A stretch of 64,000 nucleotides of DNA, taken from Sinorhizobium fredii NGR234. GTDB lineage: Bacteria; Pseudomonadota; Alphaproteobacteria; Rhizobiales; Rhizobiaceae. How positions within the stretch are numbered: the stretch's first letter is position 1; each line of letters starts with the position of its first letter. This document shows, in pieces, positions 9,399 through 21,241 of the stretch. Position numbers and translations under genes: made by a program. The notes below the pieces were generated by a model. That model searched no databases, had not been told where the DNA came from, and saw only the letters and a program-made list of their open reading frames with translations. The stretch is taken from contig NC_012587.1 in the NCBI RefSeq assembly GCF_000018545.1, positions 1,798,001-1,862,000 of the forward strand. The letters run 5' to 3'.

Positions 9399-9989
9399 AT
9401 GGACGCGCCCGCGCCCGATCCGGCGATCTTCTCCCACATCCGCGTCGTGATGGGCATGATCATCAGCCTCAGCCTGGCGCGGCTGCTGAGCGGCGTGGCA
9501 CTTTTCATACAGCATCCCGGCAAGACCAAGGTGTACTGGATCCATCTCGGCTGGGTGCTGTTCCTGTTCGTTTTCCTCGTGCATTTCTGGTGGTGGGAGT
9601 ACCACCTGCACGCAGTTCCTGTGATCGACGTCACAGTCTATCTCTTCGTCATCCTCTACGCCTGCGTCTTCTTCTTCCTGTGCGTGCTGCTTTTCCCCAC
9701 GTCACTGGAGGACTACAGCGGCTACGAGCATTATTTCATGTCGCGCCGCGCCTGGTTCTTCGGCTTCCTCGCCCTCGCCTTCCTGGTCGACCTCATCGAC
9801 ACGGCGGTGAAGGGAAAGGCCTATTTCGAGTCCTTCGGGATCGAATATCCGCTGCGCAATACCGCCTACATCGCGCTCTGCGTCGTCGCCGCGCTGACGC
9901 CAAGCCGCCGGTTCCACGCCGCCTTCCTCGTCGGCGCCCTGCTCTACCAACTGGCGTGGATGTACCGCGCCTTCGATTTGTTGGATTGA
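9399..9989 (+). CDS. Uncharacterised membrane protein
   Basis: This 196-residue protein has about six hydrophobic segments (for example VVMGMIISLSLARLLSGVAL, LGWVLFLFVFLVHFWWWEY and VTVYLFVILYACVFFFLCVL). No catalytic motif is recognised. It starts 9 bases after the thioesterase gene, suggesting a shared transcript. Tryptophan and phenylalanine are concentrated in the second membrane segment. I do not recognise a named family. Confidence 0.75.
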   Translation: MDAPAPDPAIFSHIRVVMGMIISLSLARLLSGVALFIQHPGKTKVYWIHLGWVLFLFVFLVHFWWWEYHLHAVPVIDVTVYLFVILYACVFFFLCVLLFPTSLEDYSGYEHYFMSRRAWFFGFLALAFLVDLIDTAVKGKAYFESFGIEYPLRNTAYIALCVVAALTPSRRFHAAFLVGALLYQLAWMYRAFDLLD

Positions 9990-10009
9990 GGTGAAATCGC
10001 AGCGAAATG

Positions 10010-10142
10010 CCCCTCTCCTCGGGTTTAACCCGAGGACTAGCCCTCTACCCGCTTTCGGGGAGAGGGGATTGAGAGGGCGCCGCATGCCCCTTCTCCCCGC
10101 TTGCGGGGAGCAAGAAGGTCGCGGCAGCGGGATGAGGGGCAA
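10010..10142. repeat. RIME-like palindromic repeat cluster
   Basis: Between convergent genes there is CTCGGGTTTAACCCGAG (10019-10035), a near-perfect hairpin, followed by CTCCCCGCTTGCGGGGAG and other GC-rich inverted units. The same units occur at 16467-16530 and, in part, at 25361-25485. Their mosaic structure and position after gene ends match rhizobial intergenic mosaic elements; they can also act as bidirectional terminators for the two converging genes. Confidence 0.7.
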
Positions 10143-10157
10143 TTCCACGGAAGACTG

Positions 10158-10511
10158 TCACCCCTTGAATATGAACGACGCTCCGAGCGCGATCAGCGCG
10201 AAGCCGATCAGTTGGTGCCAGCCGAGCGGCTCCTTCAGCCAGAAGACCGAGAAGATGACGAAGACTGAGAGCGTGATCACTTCCTGCATCGTCTTCAACT
10301 GCGCCGCCGAATAGACGGAATGGCCGATGCGGTTGGCCGGCACCGCCAGCCAATATTCGAAGAAGGCGATGCCCCAACTCGCGACGATGACGATATAGAG
10401 CGGCGAGGATGTGAACTTCAGGTGGCCGTACCAGGCGAAGGTCATGAAGACATTGGAGGCGAGCAGCAGCACCACCGGCCAGACATAGGCGGGATTGACG
10501 GCAAGGGACAT
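10158..10511 (-). CDS. DMT-superfamily small membrane protein (DUF486-like)
   Basis: This 117-residue protein has four hydrophobic segments, as in small DMT/DUF486 proteins: VWPVVLLLASNVFMTFAWYG, IVIVASWGIAFFEYWLAVPA, EVITLSVFVIFSVFWL and LIGFALIALGASFIF. The internal sequence NRIGHSVYSAAQLKTMQEVI is characteristic. The start is the ATG at 10511 before MSLAVNPAYVW; an upstream extension to 10583 is hydrophilic and has no ribosome site. Transport substrate, if any, is unknown. Confidence 0.82.
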   Translation of the reverse strand: MSLAVNPAYVWPVVLLLASNVFMTFAWYGHLKFTSSPLYIVIVASWGIAFFEYWLAVPANRIGHSVYSAAQLKTMQEVITLSVFVIFSVFWLKEPLGWHQLIGFALIALGASFIFKG

Positions 10512-10766
10512 GAAGACCTCGGAAGGACGCGAATCGGTGTTCGAGGATGATCCGGCCGCCCCCGCCGTTTCAAGCCTCTCCATGCCGCGCGACCTGCAGT
10601 CCCTTCATCGTCGACATATCCCTGTCATCGAAAAGCAACGGGCGGCTCGGCCCGGTTGCTGTTGGCCGGAGATTGATCCGAGAAGACCGAAAATCCAAGC
10701 CGGCCGTTTCCCTTTTGTACTCCTTCCCCCTTGGCTTTCGGCCTGACTCTCTCCATATTCCCGGCC

Positions 10767-13751
<2,985 letters not shown>

Positions 13752-14033
13752 CAGTCGTGGCGACAGACCAGGCTAGAATCGTATAGCCCGCTTTCTGGAC
13801 AGGGCGCCGACAGGTGGCGTCCGTCGACGCAGATTCGCAAGAAGCCCTTCATCGTCCATCGGCTCGCCGCACGCGGAGCGCGCGTGCAGAGCCTCCATAC
13901 ATTTCAACTGCCACTTGAACTACGCGCTACAACTGCTCGTTACAACAGGCTTTTCCGCTTCCAATTTGCCTGACCGAGGGAACAAACGCGCGGACTACGA
14001 ATTTCAGTTCTTTCTAATTTAGGGAGAACGAAC

Positions 14034-14663
<630 letters not shown>

Positions 14664-14982
14664 GACAGGTCCGGCGGGCGCAGGGGCGCTCCTCCCTGCT
14701 GAGGCCAAATAAATAAGTCGCGCCGGCTCACGGCAGCCGGCGCATGAGGTTCCCTTGTGGGAAATAGTAGGAGGAGACTTCTTCTAGCGCCTGGGGTCGG
14801 GCTCGCGAAGTCGGGGAAAGCGCGAATCCTACTTTTTCGCCAAGCGCCCCCTAGATCGAACCGATCGTCCCCACTTTCCGCGAATTGGACATCCAGCAAC
14901 GTGTCGCCGGTCGGCGATCCCAATTGGCTGCAGATTGAAGTCTCTGCCAGAAGTAGGCGTTTGGAAGCGATTCGGAAGCCCC
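14664..14982. other. Intergenic region, no gene recognised
   Basis: This 319-base stretch separates the convergent poly-glycine and J-domain genes. It includes the inverted match CGCCGGCTCACGGCAGCCGGCG (about 14721-14742), a hairpin that could terminate transcription in either direction. No plausible ORF with a ribosome site, tRNA or other RNA gene is seen. Confidence 0.5.
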
Positions 14983-15663
14983 CTACTCCGCCGCCCGCGC
15001 CTCCACCTCCAGCGGCTCCATCTCATAGGAATAGCCTTCGAGCATCTGATAGGCCTGCTCGATCACGCCGATCTGCGCTTCGGCCGTCTTGATCGCATCG
15101 CTGATCGACTGGCTGCGGGCGCGCAGCATCGAGCCGAGGACGTCGGTCTCCGGCCGCCGGCCGAGGCGGTCGAGGTGCTTGCGGACGCGCGCCCGGTGGC
15201 GCTCCAGTTCGAGGATGTGGAAGCGCGTCTTGACGATGTCGTCGGAGAGCTTTCGGCGCATGGCCGCGATCGGATCGAAGCTGCCGGGCTCGCGCAGGTC
15301 GAGGATGAAGTCGTTGACGAGCGTCTCGAGCATCATCAGACCCTTGACCTGTTTGGGGTCGACGAGCTGCGGATCGTAGCCGGTGTCGTCAAAAACCTTG
15401 CGGCGCACTGGATCCTTCAAAAGGTCATAGGCCGTCTGCAGTTTGCCGAACTGCTCGGCATCGCCGCCGCGGTCCGGATGCGCCGTCTTCACCGCCCGGC
15501 GGTAGGCCGCCCGGATAGCCCGCTCATCGGCGTCGCGTTCAAGTCCAAGGAGGGCATAGGGATCGATCAAGCCGGCCACCTGTTGTTCATCGATTTGCAA
15601 TGGTCCTGTCCGGTTCAGACCTACCGGTTCGCTGCGCCGGCAGCAAGTCCACGGCGATCGCAT
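14983..15663 (-). CDS. J-domain molecular chaperone
   Basis: This protein of about 226 residues carries an N-terminal J domain: DPYALLGLERDADERAIRAA, the catalytic HPD motif within TAHPDRGGDAEQF, and FGKLQTAYDLLKDPVRRKVF. J domains stimulate DnaK ATPase. The remaining ~130 residues are a charged helical region with no Gly/Phe or zinc-finger part, so it is not DnaJ itself. The start is uncertain: the ATG at 15663 has no clear ribosome site, and a TTG near 15601 after GGACAGGACCA would give a start much closer to the J domain. Confidence 0.8.
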   Translation of the reverse strand: MRSPWTCCRRSEPVGLNRTGPLQIDEQQVAGLIDPYALLGLERDADERAIRAAYRRAVKTAHPDRGGDAEQFGKLQTAYDLLKDPVRRKVFDDTGYDPQLVDPKQVKGLMMLETLVNDFILDLREPGSFDPIAAMRRKLSDDIVKTRFHILELERHRARVRKHLDRLGRRPETDVLGSMLRARSQSISDAIKTAEAQIGVIEQAYQMLEGYSYEMEPLEVEARAAE

Positions 15664-16102
15664 CGAAACCGCGCCACGCTCACCGAAGCGTCGCGGCGAA
15701 AATGTGGTGGAAACGAGGCAATCCACGACATTTGCGTGTTGGTTCGGCTTTATCAAAGTCCCGGAAAGCCCGGTCGTGCAAGGCATTGCGCAGGCGCGCC
15801 TGTAGGCGGAACTCTTCGCTTGCCTTTTACCCCGAATACTGCCAATCCTATCGCCGTTCGGGCGATTTCAATCCCGGAGACTGGACTTTCGTTTGAGCCC
15901 GGCCATAGCCGGGTCTGCCGCAAGCGGCATCGTAGACGTCTTTTCCCCGATATCGTGACCACTCGACGCCTTTCAGCCTACCGCTGAAGACGACATATTC
16001 GTTTCCCAAAAGGGGCACGAATCCACTACCTCAAGCAGCCAAGCCGTGCTATTGAAGCGCTGGGTTGCGGCAAAGACAGACTGAAGGAAAAGGACTTCTT
16101 CC
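15664..16102. other. Intergenic region containing the cold-shock gene leader
   Basis: This 439-base stretch separates the divergent J-domain and cold-shock genes. No convincing ORF is present. The bases before 16103 include AAGGAAAAGGACTTCTTCC, which supplies the ribosome site. Cold-shock genes usually have long structured leaders, so part of this region is probably transcribed; I cannot mark the promoter with confidence. Confidence 0.45.
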
Positions 16103-16315
16103 ATGGCCACCAAGGGCATCGTAAAATTCTTCAACCAGGACAAGGGTTTTGGTTTCATCACGCCGGACGGCGGCGCCAAGGACGTTTTCGTCCACATCTC
16201 CGCTGTTCAGGCCGCCGGCCTCGCGACGCTCAAGGATGGCCAGCAGGTCAGCTTCGACACCGAGCCGGACCGCATGGGCAAGGGCCCAAAGGCGGTCAAC
16301 CTCCAGGCTCTCTAA
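16103..16315 (+). CDS. Cold-shock protein, CspA family
   Basis: This 70-residue single cold-shock domain has both RNA-binding motifs: KGFGFITP (RNP1, residues 14-21) and DVFVHISAV (RNP2, residues 27-35). The start is set by AAGGA upstream and by the typical [11 protein letters not shown] opening. Members melt RNA secondary structure and act as RNA chaperones in the cytosol, many being induced by cold. A strong intrinsic terminator follows, so the gene is monocistronic. Confidence 0.95.
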   Translation: MATKGIVKFFNQDKGFGFITPDGGAKDVFVHISAVQAAGLATLKDGQQVSFDTEPDRMGKGPKAVNLQAL

Positions 16316-16343
16316 GCCGGACGTTTCGATCGGATTTTGAAAG

Positions 16344-16373
16344 ACGGCGCTTCGCAGGAGGCGCCGTTTTTTT
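16344..16373 (+). terminator. Intrinsic terminator of the cold-shock gene
   Basis: The stem ACGGCGC (16344-16350) pairs with GCGCCGT (16361-16367) around a 10-base loop and is followed by a run of seven T. It begins 28 bases after the stop codon. Confidence 0.9.
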
Positions 16374-16399
16374 GTTGCCTGCGGTGCCCCTCATCCGGC

Positions 16400-16464
16400 C
16401 TACAGCGCCGCGCGCCTTATCAGGCGCGCAAAGGTCGCTGTAGCACTTTGAATTGCTGCATGTC
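16400..16464. repeat. Copy 1 of the CTACAGCG...GCATGTC intergenic repeat
   Basis: The element contains GCGCGCCttatcaGGCGCGC as an inner hairpin and outer arms CTACAGCG / CGCTGTAG, then CACTTTGAATTGCTGCATGTC. Nearly the same sequence occurs at 19672-19735 and, inverted, at 21135-21230. It is followed here by a RIME-like unit. Confidence 0.8.
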
Positions 16465-16466
16465 TT

Positions 16467-16530
16467 CGTCCCCTCGCCCCGCTTGCGGGGAGAGGGTTAG
16501 TCCTCGGGTTAAACCCGAGGAGAGGGGCAA
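16467..16530. repeat. RIME-like palindromic repeat
   Basis: CCCCGCTTGCGGGG is followed by CTCGGGTTAAACCCGAG (16502-16518), the same two hairpin units as at 10010-10142 but in the other order. It lies just downstream of dusA and could end its transcript. Confidence 0.7.
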
Positions 16531-16554
16531 AGCCAGGCAGACCCGCGAGTGCCC

Positions 16555-17712
16555 CTATTCCGCCGCTTGGCGCGCCGTGATCGCCACGAACACAGCCTCG
16601 AAGGCGGCGTGGATCACCTCCGGGCCGGCGCCCTTGCGGGTGGCGTCGGCGGAAAGCATCTGGCGGTAGCGCCGCGCGCCGGGCCAGCCCTGGAAGAGCC
16701 CGACCATGTGGCGCGTCACATGGATCAGCCGGCCGCCATTGTCGATATGGGCGGCAGCATAGGCCGCCATGGCGTCGCGCACATCCGCCCAGAAGGTGAG
16801 CGACAGGCAATGGCCGCGCTCCGAGAAGCTGTCGGGGTCAAGCGGCACAGGTGGAGCGCCGGTCAGCGGATGGGCGAAATAGCCGTCCGCGGCGGTGAGC
16901 AAGCCGCTGTCGTGGTAGGCGGCGCGGCCGAGCATGACCCCGTCCAGGGGGACCTCATGTTCGGCCTCGGCCACGGCAAGCTTCGGCGCATGCGCCGGGA
17001 GCAATCGCGGATCGAGATGCGCGAGCGCCTGATCCAACGTCTGAAGACCGCCGTTGAGGCCGATGAAAAGGTTCTTATTTTCCGACTTGAGCCGGTGCAC
17101 GAGGCCGTAATCGAGCGGCGGGATTTCGCGGTTTTCCCGCGGCGACAGGCCCTGCAGCCAGGCCTTGCGGGCATGCACCCAGACGGCATCCGCGCCGGCG
17201 CTCTTGACGCGGGCGACAAGCGCGCGAAGCGCCACCTCGGGATCCTGATCATCGACGCCGATGCGGCACTTGACGGTGACCGGGATCGTCACGGCCTCCT
17301 TCATCGCCGCCACGCATTCGGCGACCAGCGCCGGCTCCTGCATCAGGCAGGCCCCAAAGGTGCCGGATTGCACCCGGTCCGAGGGGCAGCCGACATTCAT
17401 GTTGATCTCGTCATAGCCGAAAGCTTCGGCGATCCGCGCCGCCTCCGCCATCTTCGCCGGATCGTTGCCGCCAAGCTGCAGCGCGACCGGATGCTCCGCG
17501 GCGTCATGGCCGAGCAGCCTGTCCCGATCGCCCCGCAGGATTGCATCGGCGACGATCATTTCCGTATAGAGCAGCGCATGGCGCGAGAGCTGCCGCGCGA
17601 AGAAGCGATAGTGCCGATCGGTCCAGTCGATCATCGGCGCCACGGCGAACACGGGCCGCTTGAAGTATCGCCCCTTCTCAAACGTTCCGACCGTTTGCGA
17701 CGTCTCTCTCAT
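16555..17712 (-). CDS. dusA: tRNA dihydrouridine synthase DusA
   Basis: This 385-residue FMN enzyme reduces uridine 20/20a in the D-loop of tRNA with NADPH. Visible family features are VFAVAPMIDWTDRHYRFFAR near residue 22, VALQLGGNDP, the catalytic-cysteine loop EINMNVGCPSDRVQSGTFGA, VKCRIGVDD and WVHARKAWLQGLSPRENREI. The C-terminal helical tRNA-binding domain holds HMVGLFQGWPGARRYRQ. The start is the ATG at 17712 before MRETSQTVGTFEKGRYF; an extension to 17841 is not conserved-looking. Confidence 0.93.
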   Translation of the reverse strand: MRETSQTVGTFEKGRYFKRPVFAVAPMIDWTDRHYRFFARQLSRHALLYTEMIVADAILRGDRDRLLGHDAAEHPVALQLGGNDPAKMAEAARIAEAFGYDEINMNVGCPSDRVQSGTFGACLMQEPALVAECVAAMKEAVTIPVTVKCRIGVDDQDPEVALRALVARVKSAGADAVWVHARKAWLQGLSPRENREIPPLDYGLVHRLKSENKNLFIGLNGGLQTLDQALAHLDPRLLPAHAPKLAVAEAEHEVPLDGVMLGRAAYHDSGLLTAADGYFAHPLTGAPPVPLDPDSFSERGHCLSLTFWADVRDAMAAYAAAHIDNGGRLIHVTRHMVGLFQGWPGARRYRQMLSADATRKGAGPEVIHAAFEAVFVAITARQAAE

Positions 17713-17978
17713 GGTCTGATCAAATCTCTTCCATCTTCTTGACCGCGCGCAGCGCGGCCAAATGGCGGCATTTGCAGCCTCGATTTGGCGCGCGAAATCC
17801 AAACGACCGCGCCATGCGGACGCCTTATACTGCGCCGACATCGATAAAGCGAGATGGCTTGGCTGTTCGGTGCGCTACGCAGATGCTAGGTGGCGCCCAT
17901 GCGATGCAATTGGCTGCCTAGACCCAGGGCGATGAACCGGGGCGCATACATCGTCATGCGGCGGAAATCCCTCGCCCG

Positions 17979-18227
17979 TTACCGAAATCCTGCCTGGCGA
18001 AACCATTCCTGGACGCCGGCCAGCACTGCCGCCTTGGCGGTTTCGAGCGTCGACGCATAGTGAAAGCCGGTATTGTTGGTGCCATTGCAATGGGAAATCC
18101 GCCAGGCCCAGTCGCTCATCGTCTCGCGCTTCATGACGAAGGCGACTTCGTGCCGACCGAGCATGGCACAGTAGATCCCGTTGCGCAGCGGTAACCACGT
18201 CAAACGAATTTCTGCAACCTCTATCAT
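17979..18227 (-). CDS. Conserved small hypothetical protein
   Basis: This 82-residue protein is preceded by a strong ribosome site (GGGGAGG five bases before ATG), which supports it as real. It is rich in Trp and Cys for its size (AEIRLTWLPLRNGIYCAML, SDWAWRISHCNGTNNTGF) and ends QEWFRQAGFR. No membrane segment or known motif was recognised. It stands alone, with no obvious operon partner. Confidence 0.7.
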   Translation of the reverse strand: MIEVAEIRLTWLPLRNGIYCAMLGRHEVAFVMKRETMSDWAWRISHCNGTNNTGFHYASTLETAKAAVLAGVQEWFRQAGFR

Positions 18228-18648
18228 TTATGCCTCCCCAGCAGAAAATATATAGGCCCGCGGTCAAGTCATTGAAACCCGCACATTTAAGGGGCTTTCT
18301 GTCCAACGTCGCGACGGAGGACGGCTCTCCGATTGGTGAACAACCCTGGATAGGAAATTTGCGCCTGGCCGAGGTGGGGAAGCGAGCGGCAGCAATCCCT
18401 CGCCCGCATCGGATCGCCCGAATTCTCGAAATTGCGGACAAACGAAAAATCCTGCGCTAGATTGAGGAGCCTTGCCCGCCGACGCGCACAAAGGCCGCGC
18501 GGAACCGGACAATGGCCGACGACGTTTTTTGCATTGAATCCCGGGAGTCGGGAGGAGCAGTGCGCGAGGGGCCCTCCACCCGACGACCGGAACCGAAATC
18601 GCGGTACGCCCGGACTTGCCCGGGACGTTGTTCTTCAGGAGGAGAAGC
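18228..18648. other. Intergenic region, nothing recognised except the leader of the next gene
   Basis: This 421-base stretch lies between divergent small genes. A weak frame at 18230-18460 has no ribosome site. The last bases, CAGGAGGAGAAGC, are the ribosome site of the DUF982-like gene. Confidence 0.4.
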
Positions 18649-18888
18649 ATGCATCAGGTGTTGTGGAACCGTCCCATCGAGCTTGGGTTGATTAGCGGCG
18701 ATGTCCGCATGGTGAAGGGGCCGTCCGACGCGCTCGCATGCCTGGCCGGCCAATGGCCCCACCGCGGTCCCTATTACGTCGCGGCGCGGAGCGCCTGCCG
18801 CGCGGCGATCGCCGGCCGCCGGACTCCTGACGAGGCCCGCAGGCTGTTCATTTTCGCGGTTGAAGAAGCGCACCTGACGGCTCATTGA
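18649..18888 (+). CDS. DUF982-family small protein
   Basis: This 79-residue protein matches the pattern of DUF982 proteins, which are expanded in rhizobia: an opening W-x-x-P-I segment (VLWNRPIELGL), a central ALACLAGQWPHRGPYYVAAR and RSACRAAIAGRRTPDEARRL with a final acidic helix. GGAGGAGAAGC directly precedes the ATG at 18649, which is preferred over an upstream ATG at 18616. Function unknown; members are short, single-domain and often stress- or symbiosis-linked by location only. Confidence 0.78.
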   Translation: MHQVLWNRPIELGLISGDVRMVKGPSDALACLAGQWPHRGPYYVAARSACRAAIAGRRTPDEARRLFIFAVEEAHLTAH

Positions 18889-19301
18889 GCCGGCGAGACG
18901 CAGTCGCAGGCCGGCCACTGTTCAGTGTCTGTGGACGGCGAGACCTCTATTGTTCCAATATGCCCTGCCGAAACGCCTTCGACGGCAGCAATTATATTAT
19001 TTATAGATAGATCGAAGCGCTCAAAAATAGTATTAATGTCACAGAGAGACGGCTTTGCTTGAAGACCAGGGCCGTTTCCAATATAAGCTATGACGCAAAC
19101 TCCAAGTCATCAGCATGCCTTCGGGCCCGGCCAGATTGCGGCCGATCTTGAAATGACACGGAAATTTCCGCGAAACCGCCAGATTTCTGTCGTGAAGTGT
19201 TCATTTAAAACACGTATATTCTGAGGTGCCTCATAAAGAACAAGTTCGGAGTGTTTAACTCCGGATCAAAAGGGAAAAGAAAATAATACGGGAGAGACAT
19301 C
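18889..19301. other. Locally AT-rich intergenic region
   Basis: This 413-base stretch has a clearly lower GC content than its surroundings, especially 18985-19045 (runs such as ATTATATTATTTATAGATAG) and 19195-19300. No ORF with a ribosome site is seen. The end, AATACGGGAGAGACATC, is the ribosome site of the next small gene. It could hold a promoter or a small RNA, but nothing specific can be shown. Confidence 0.45.
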
Positions 19302-19511
19302 ATGATGAGAGAGAGCAATCTCCGACGTATCGTCGAAGTCAGCATGAAACGTGAAACCGGCCGCAAGGACATAGGCATCATGACCGTCCGCCAGGCCCTT
19401 GAACTTCCCGAAGTACCGAGCCTCGAATACAGCCACCCGGAACTGAACTCGCGCTCGGACGGTCGCTTTCTGACCCGCGACCAGCTTGAAGCCTATGCCC
19501 GCTGCGCCTGA
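19302..19511 (+). CDS. Small hypothetical protein
   Basis: This 69-residue, hydrophilic protein starts MMRESNLRRIVEVSMKRETG after a good ribosome site (GGGAGAG, 6 bases). The C-terminal half (PEVPSLEYSHPELNSRSDGR, FLTRDQLEAYARCA) looks like folded protein sequence rather than a chance frame. No family was recognised. It is flanked by an AT-rich leader and by intergenic repeats, so it is probably transcribed alone. Confidence 0.6.
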   Translation: MMRESNLRRIVEVSMKRETGRKDIGIMTVRQALELPEVPSLEYSHPELNSRSDGRFLTRDQLEAYARCA

Positions 19512-19597
19512 CCTCAGACCTCACGGGCCCAATAAATTCCCCTCGGCATAAGTTTGCCTATTGCCGCAGCCCTTCCGGCTGCTAACGTCCCACCAAG

Positions 19598-19770
19598 ATT
19601 CGCTACAGCGCCACCGCCCATCACCGGCATGGGAGGTCGCTGTAGCGTTTTGACTTTCCGCATCATTCCCTACAGCGCCGCTCGCCTTATCAAGCGCGCA
19701 AAGGTCGCTGGAGCACTTTGAATTGCTGCATGTCTCTTTAAATCGAGGTCGATTTAAGGAGACATGCAGT
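19598..19770. repeat. Tandem copies of the CTACAGCG...GCATGTC intergenic repeat
   Basis: Two related units are adjacent: one at about 19602-19655 (CTACAGCGCCACCGCCCATC ... GGTCGCTGTAGCG) and one at 19672-19735 nearly identical to the copy at 16400-16464. The second continues into GCATGTCTCtttaaatcgaggtcgatttaagGAGACATGC (19727-19767), another perfect-arm hairpin. Confidence 0.8.
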
Positions 19771-19795
19771 AGAGTCAGGCGAGGACCGAACGACC

Positions 19796-20482
19796 ATGGA
19801 AACCGTCATACCGCCTTCATTGCCTGTCCTCTTGCCGATTTTCGAGAGCCCCGTCGGATTTCCGGTCCGGCGCGTCTATTGCGTCGGACGCAATTATGCC
19901 GCCCATGCGCGGGAAATGGGCCATGACCCCGACCGCGAACCGCCCTTCTTTTTCCAGAAGAATGCGGACAACCTGCTGCTCCCCGGCCAGGATTTCCCCT
20001 ACCCGCCGCTCTCCTCCGACGTGCATCACGAGGTGGAGCTGGTCGTCGCCCTAAGGCATGGCGGTGCGGACATCCCGATCGAGGAGGCGATCGCGCATGT
20101 CTATGGCTATGGCGTCGGCATAGATTTTACCCGCCGCGACCTGCAGGCGCAGGCGAAGGAGGCGGGGCGCCCCTGGACCGCGGCCAAGGCCTTCGAGCAT
20201 TCCGCGCCGATCTCCGCGATCGCACCGGCGACCGCAGTCGGCCATCCGACGAATGGAAATATCTGGCTGAAGGTCAATGGCGAGATGCGCCAACAGGGCG
20301 ACCTCGCCCAGATGATCTGGACCGTACCGGAGATCATCGCCGAACTGTCGCGTCTCTTCACACTGGCGCCGGGCGACATCATCATGACCGGCACGCCCGC
20401 GGGGGTTGGGGCGGTACAGCGCGGCGACGTCGTCACCTGCGGTATCGACGGCCTCGCGGCGCTCTCCGTCAAGGTCGTCTGA
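19796..20482 (+). CDS. Fumarylacetoacetate hydrolase family protein
   Basis: This 228-residue protein has the FAH fold core: RRVYCVGRNYAAHAREMGHD near residue 24, PFFFQKNADNLL, the acidic metal ligands in HHEVELVVALRHG, GVGIDFTRRDLQ and the C-terminal GDIIMTGTPAGVGAVQRGD. The length fits the short FahA-like/acylpyruvate hydrolase branch that cleaves carbon-carbon bonds of beta-dicarbonyl acids with a divalent metal. It precedes a gamma-carbonic anhydrase gene by 58 bases on the same strand, perhaps one transcript. Confidence 0.9.
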   Translation: METVIPPSLPVLLPIFESPVGFPVRRVYCVGRNYAAHAREMGHDPDREPPFFFQKNADNLLLPGQDFPYPPLSSDVHHEVELVVALRHGGADIPIEEAIAHVYGYGVGIDFTRRDLQAQAKEAGRPWTAAKAFEHSAPISAIAPATAVGHPTNGNIWLKVNGEMRQQGDLAQMIWTVPEIIAELSRLFTLAPGDIIMTGTPAGVGAVQRGDVVTCGIDGLAALSVKVV

Positions 20483-20540
20483 TCGTATCGGGCGGCAGGA
20501 AAAGCCGGACGCGCCTTCCTCCAAGCACAAGGAACACACC

Positions 20541-21071
20541 ATGCCACTCTATGCGCTGGGACCGCTGCAGCCGACCACGCCACCGGAAGGCAGCTACTGG
20601 GTCGCGCCTGATGCCAATGTCATAGGGCGGGTGGAGATCGGCGAGGAGGTCGGCATCTGGTTCGGCGCGACGTTGCGCGGCGACAACGAGCCGATCCGGA
20701 TCGGCGCGCGGACCAACATCCAGGAGGCGGTGATCGTCCATGTCGACCCAGGCTTCCCGGTGACGATCGGCGAAGGCTGCACGATCGGCCATAGAGCGAT
20801 CGTTCATGGCTGCACCATCGGCGACAATTCGCTGATCGGCATGGGTGCCACCATCCTGAACGGCGCCAGGATCGGCCGCAACTGCCTGGTCGGCGCCAAT
20901 GCGCTGATCACCGAGGGCAAGGAATATCCCGACAATTCACTGATCGTCGGAGCGCCCGCCAAGGCGATACGAACGCTGGATGAGGCGGCCGTGCAAGGCC
21001 TGAAGCGCTCCGCCGAGCACTATGTGAAGAACTGGCAGCGTTACGCGACACAACTCAGCCGGCTGGACTGA
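20541..21071 (+). CDS. Gamma-class carbonic anhydrase family protein
   Basis: This 176-residue protein is a left-handed beta-helix built from hexapeptide repeats (for example IGRVEIGEEVGIWFGATLRG, TIGEGCTIGHRAIVHGCTIG, IGRNCLVGANALITEGKEYP). The three histidines in VIVHVD, GHRA and VHG match the metal ligands of the gamma-carbonic anhydrase/YrdA family, which is trimeric and cytosolic. True CO2 hydration has not been shown for many members. The start MPLYALGPLQP follows AAGGAACACACC. Confidence 0.9.
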   Translation: MPLYALGPLQPTTPPEGSYWVAPDANVIGRVEIGEEVGIWFGATLRGDNEPIRIGARTNIQEAVIVHVDPGFPVTIGEGCTIGHRAIVHGCTIGDNSLIGMGATILNGARIGRNCLVGANALITEGKEYPDNSLIVGAPAKAIRTLDEAAVQGLKRSAEHYVKNWQRYATQLSRLD

Positions 21072-21134
21072 GCCTTCGCCAGCATGAGTAGGCGCGGCCG
21101 TTCCGTTGCGCTATGCTCAGCCACCATTTCCGAC

Positions 21135-21230
21135 TTGCATGTCTCTTAAATCGACTTGATTTACGAGACCTGCGCCAATTCAAAGTGCGACAGCGACCTT
21201 TGCGCGCCTGATTGGCGCGCGGAGCTGTGG
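21135..21230. repeat. Copy 3 (inverted) of the CTACAGCG...GCATGTC repeat
   Basis: GCATGTCTCTTAAATCGACTTGATTTACGAGACCTGC is followed by CAATTCAAAGTGCGACAGCG, ACCTTTGCGCGCC and GGCGCGCGGAGCTGT. Read on the minus strand this is the same element as at 16400 and 19672, in the opposite orientation and with its hairpin arms kept by paired changes. Confidence 0.78.
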
Positions 21231-21241
21231 GGGTCCGAACG

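Noticed and set aside
18230..18460. 76-codon plus-strand frame upstream of the DUF982 gene
   Set aside because: No ribosome site, it starts at the edge of the divergent gene's leader, and composition is not protein-like.
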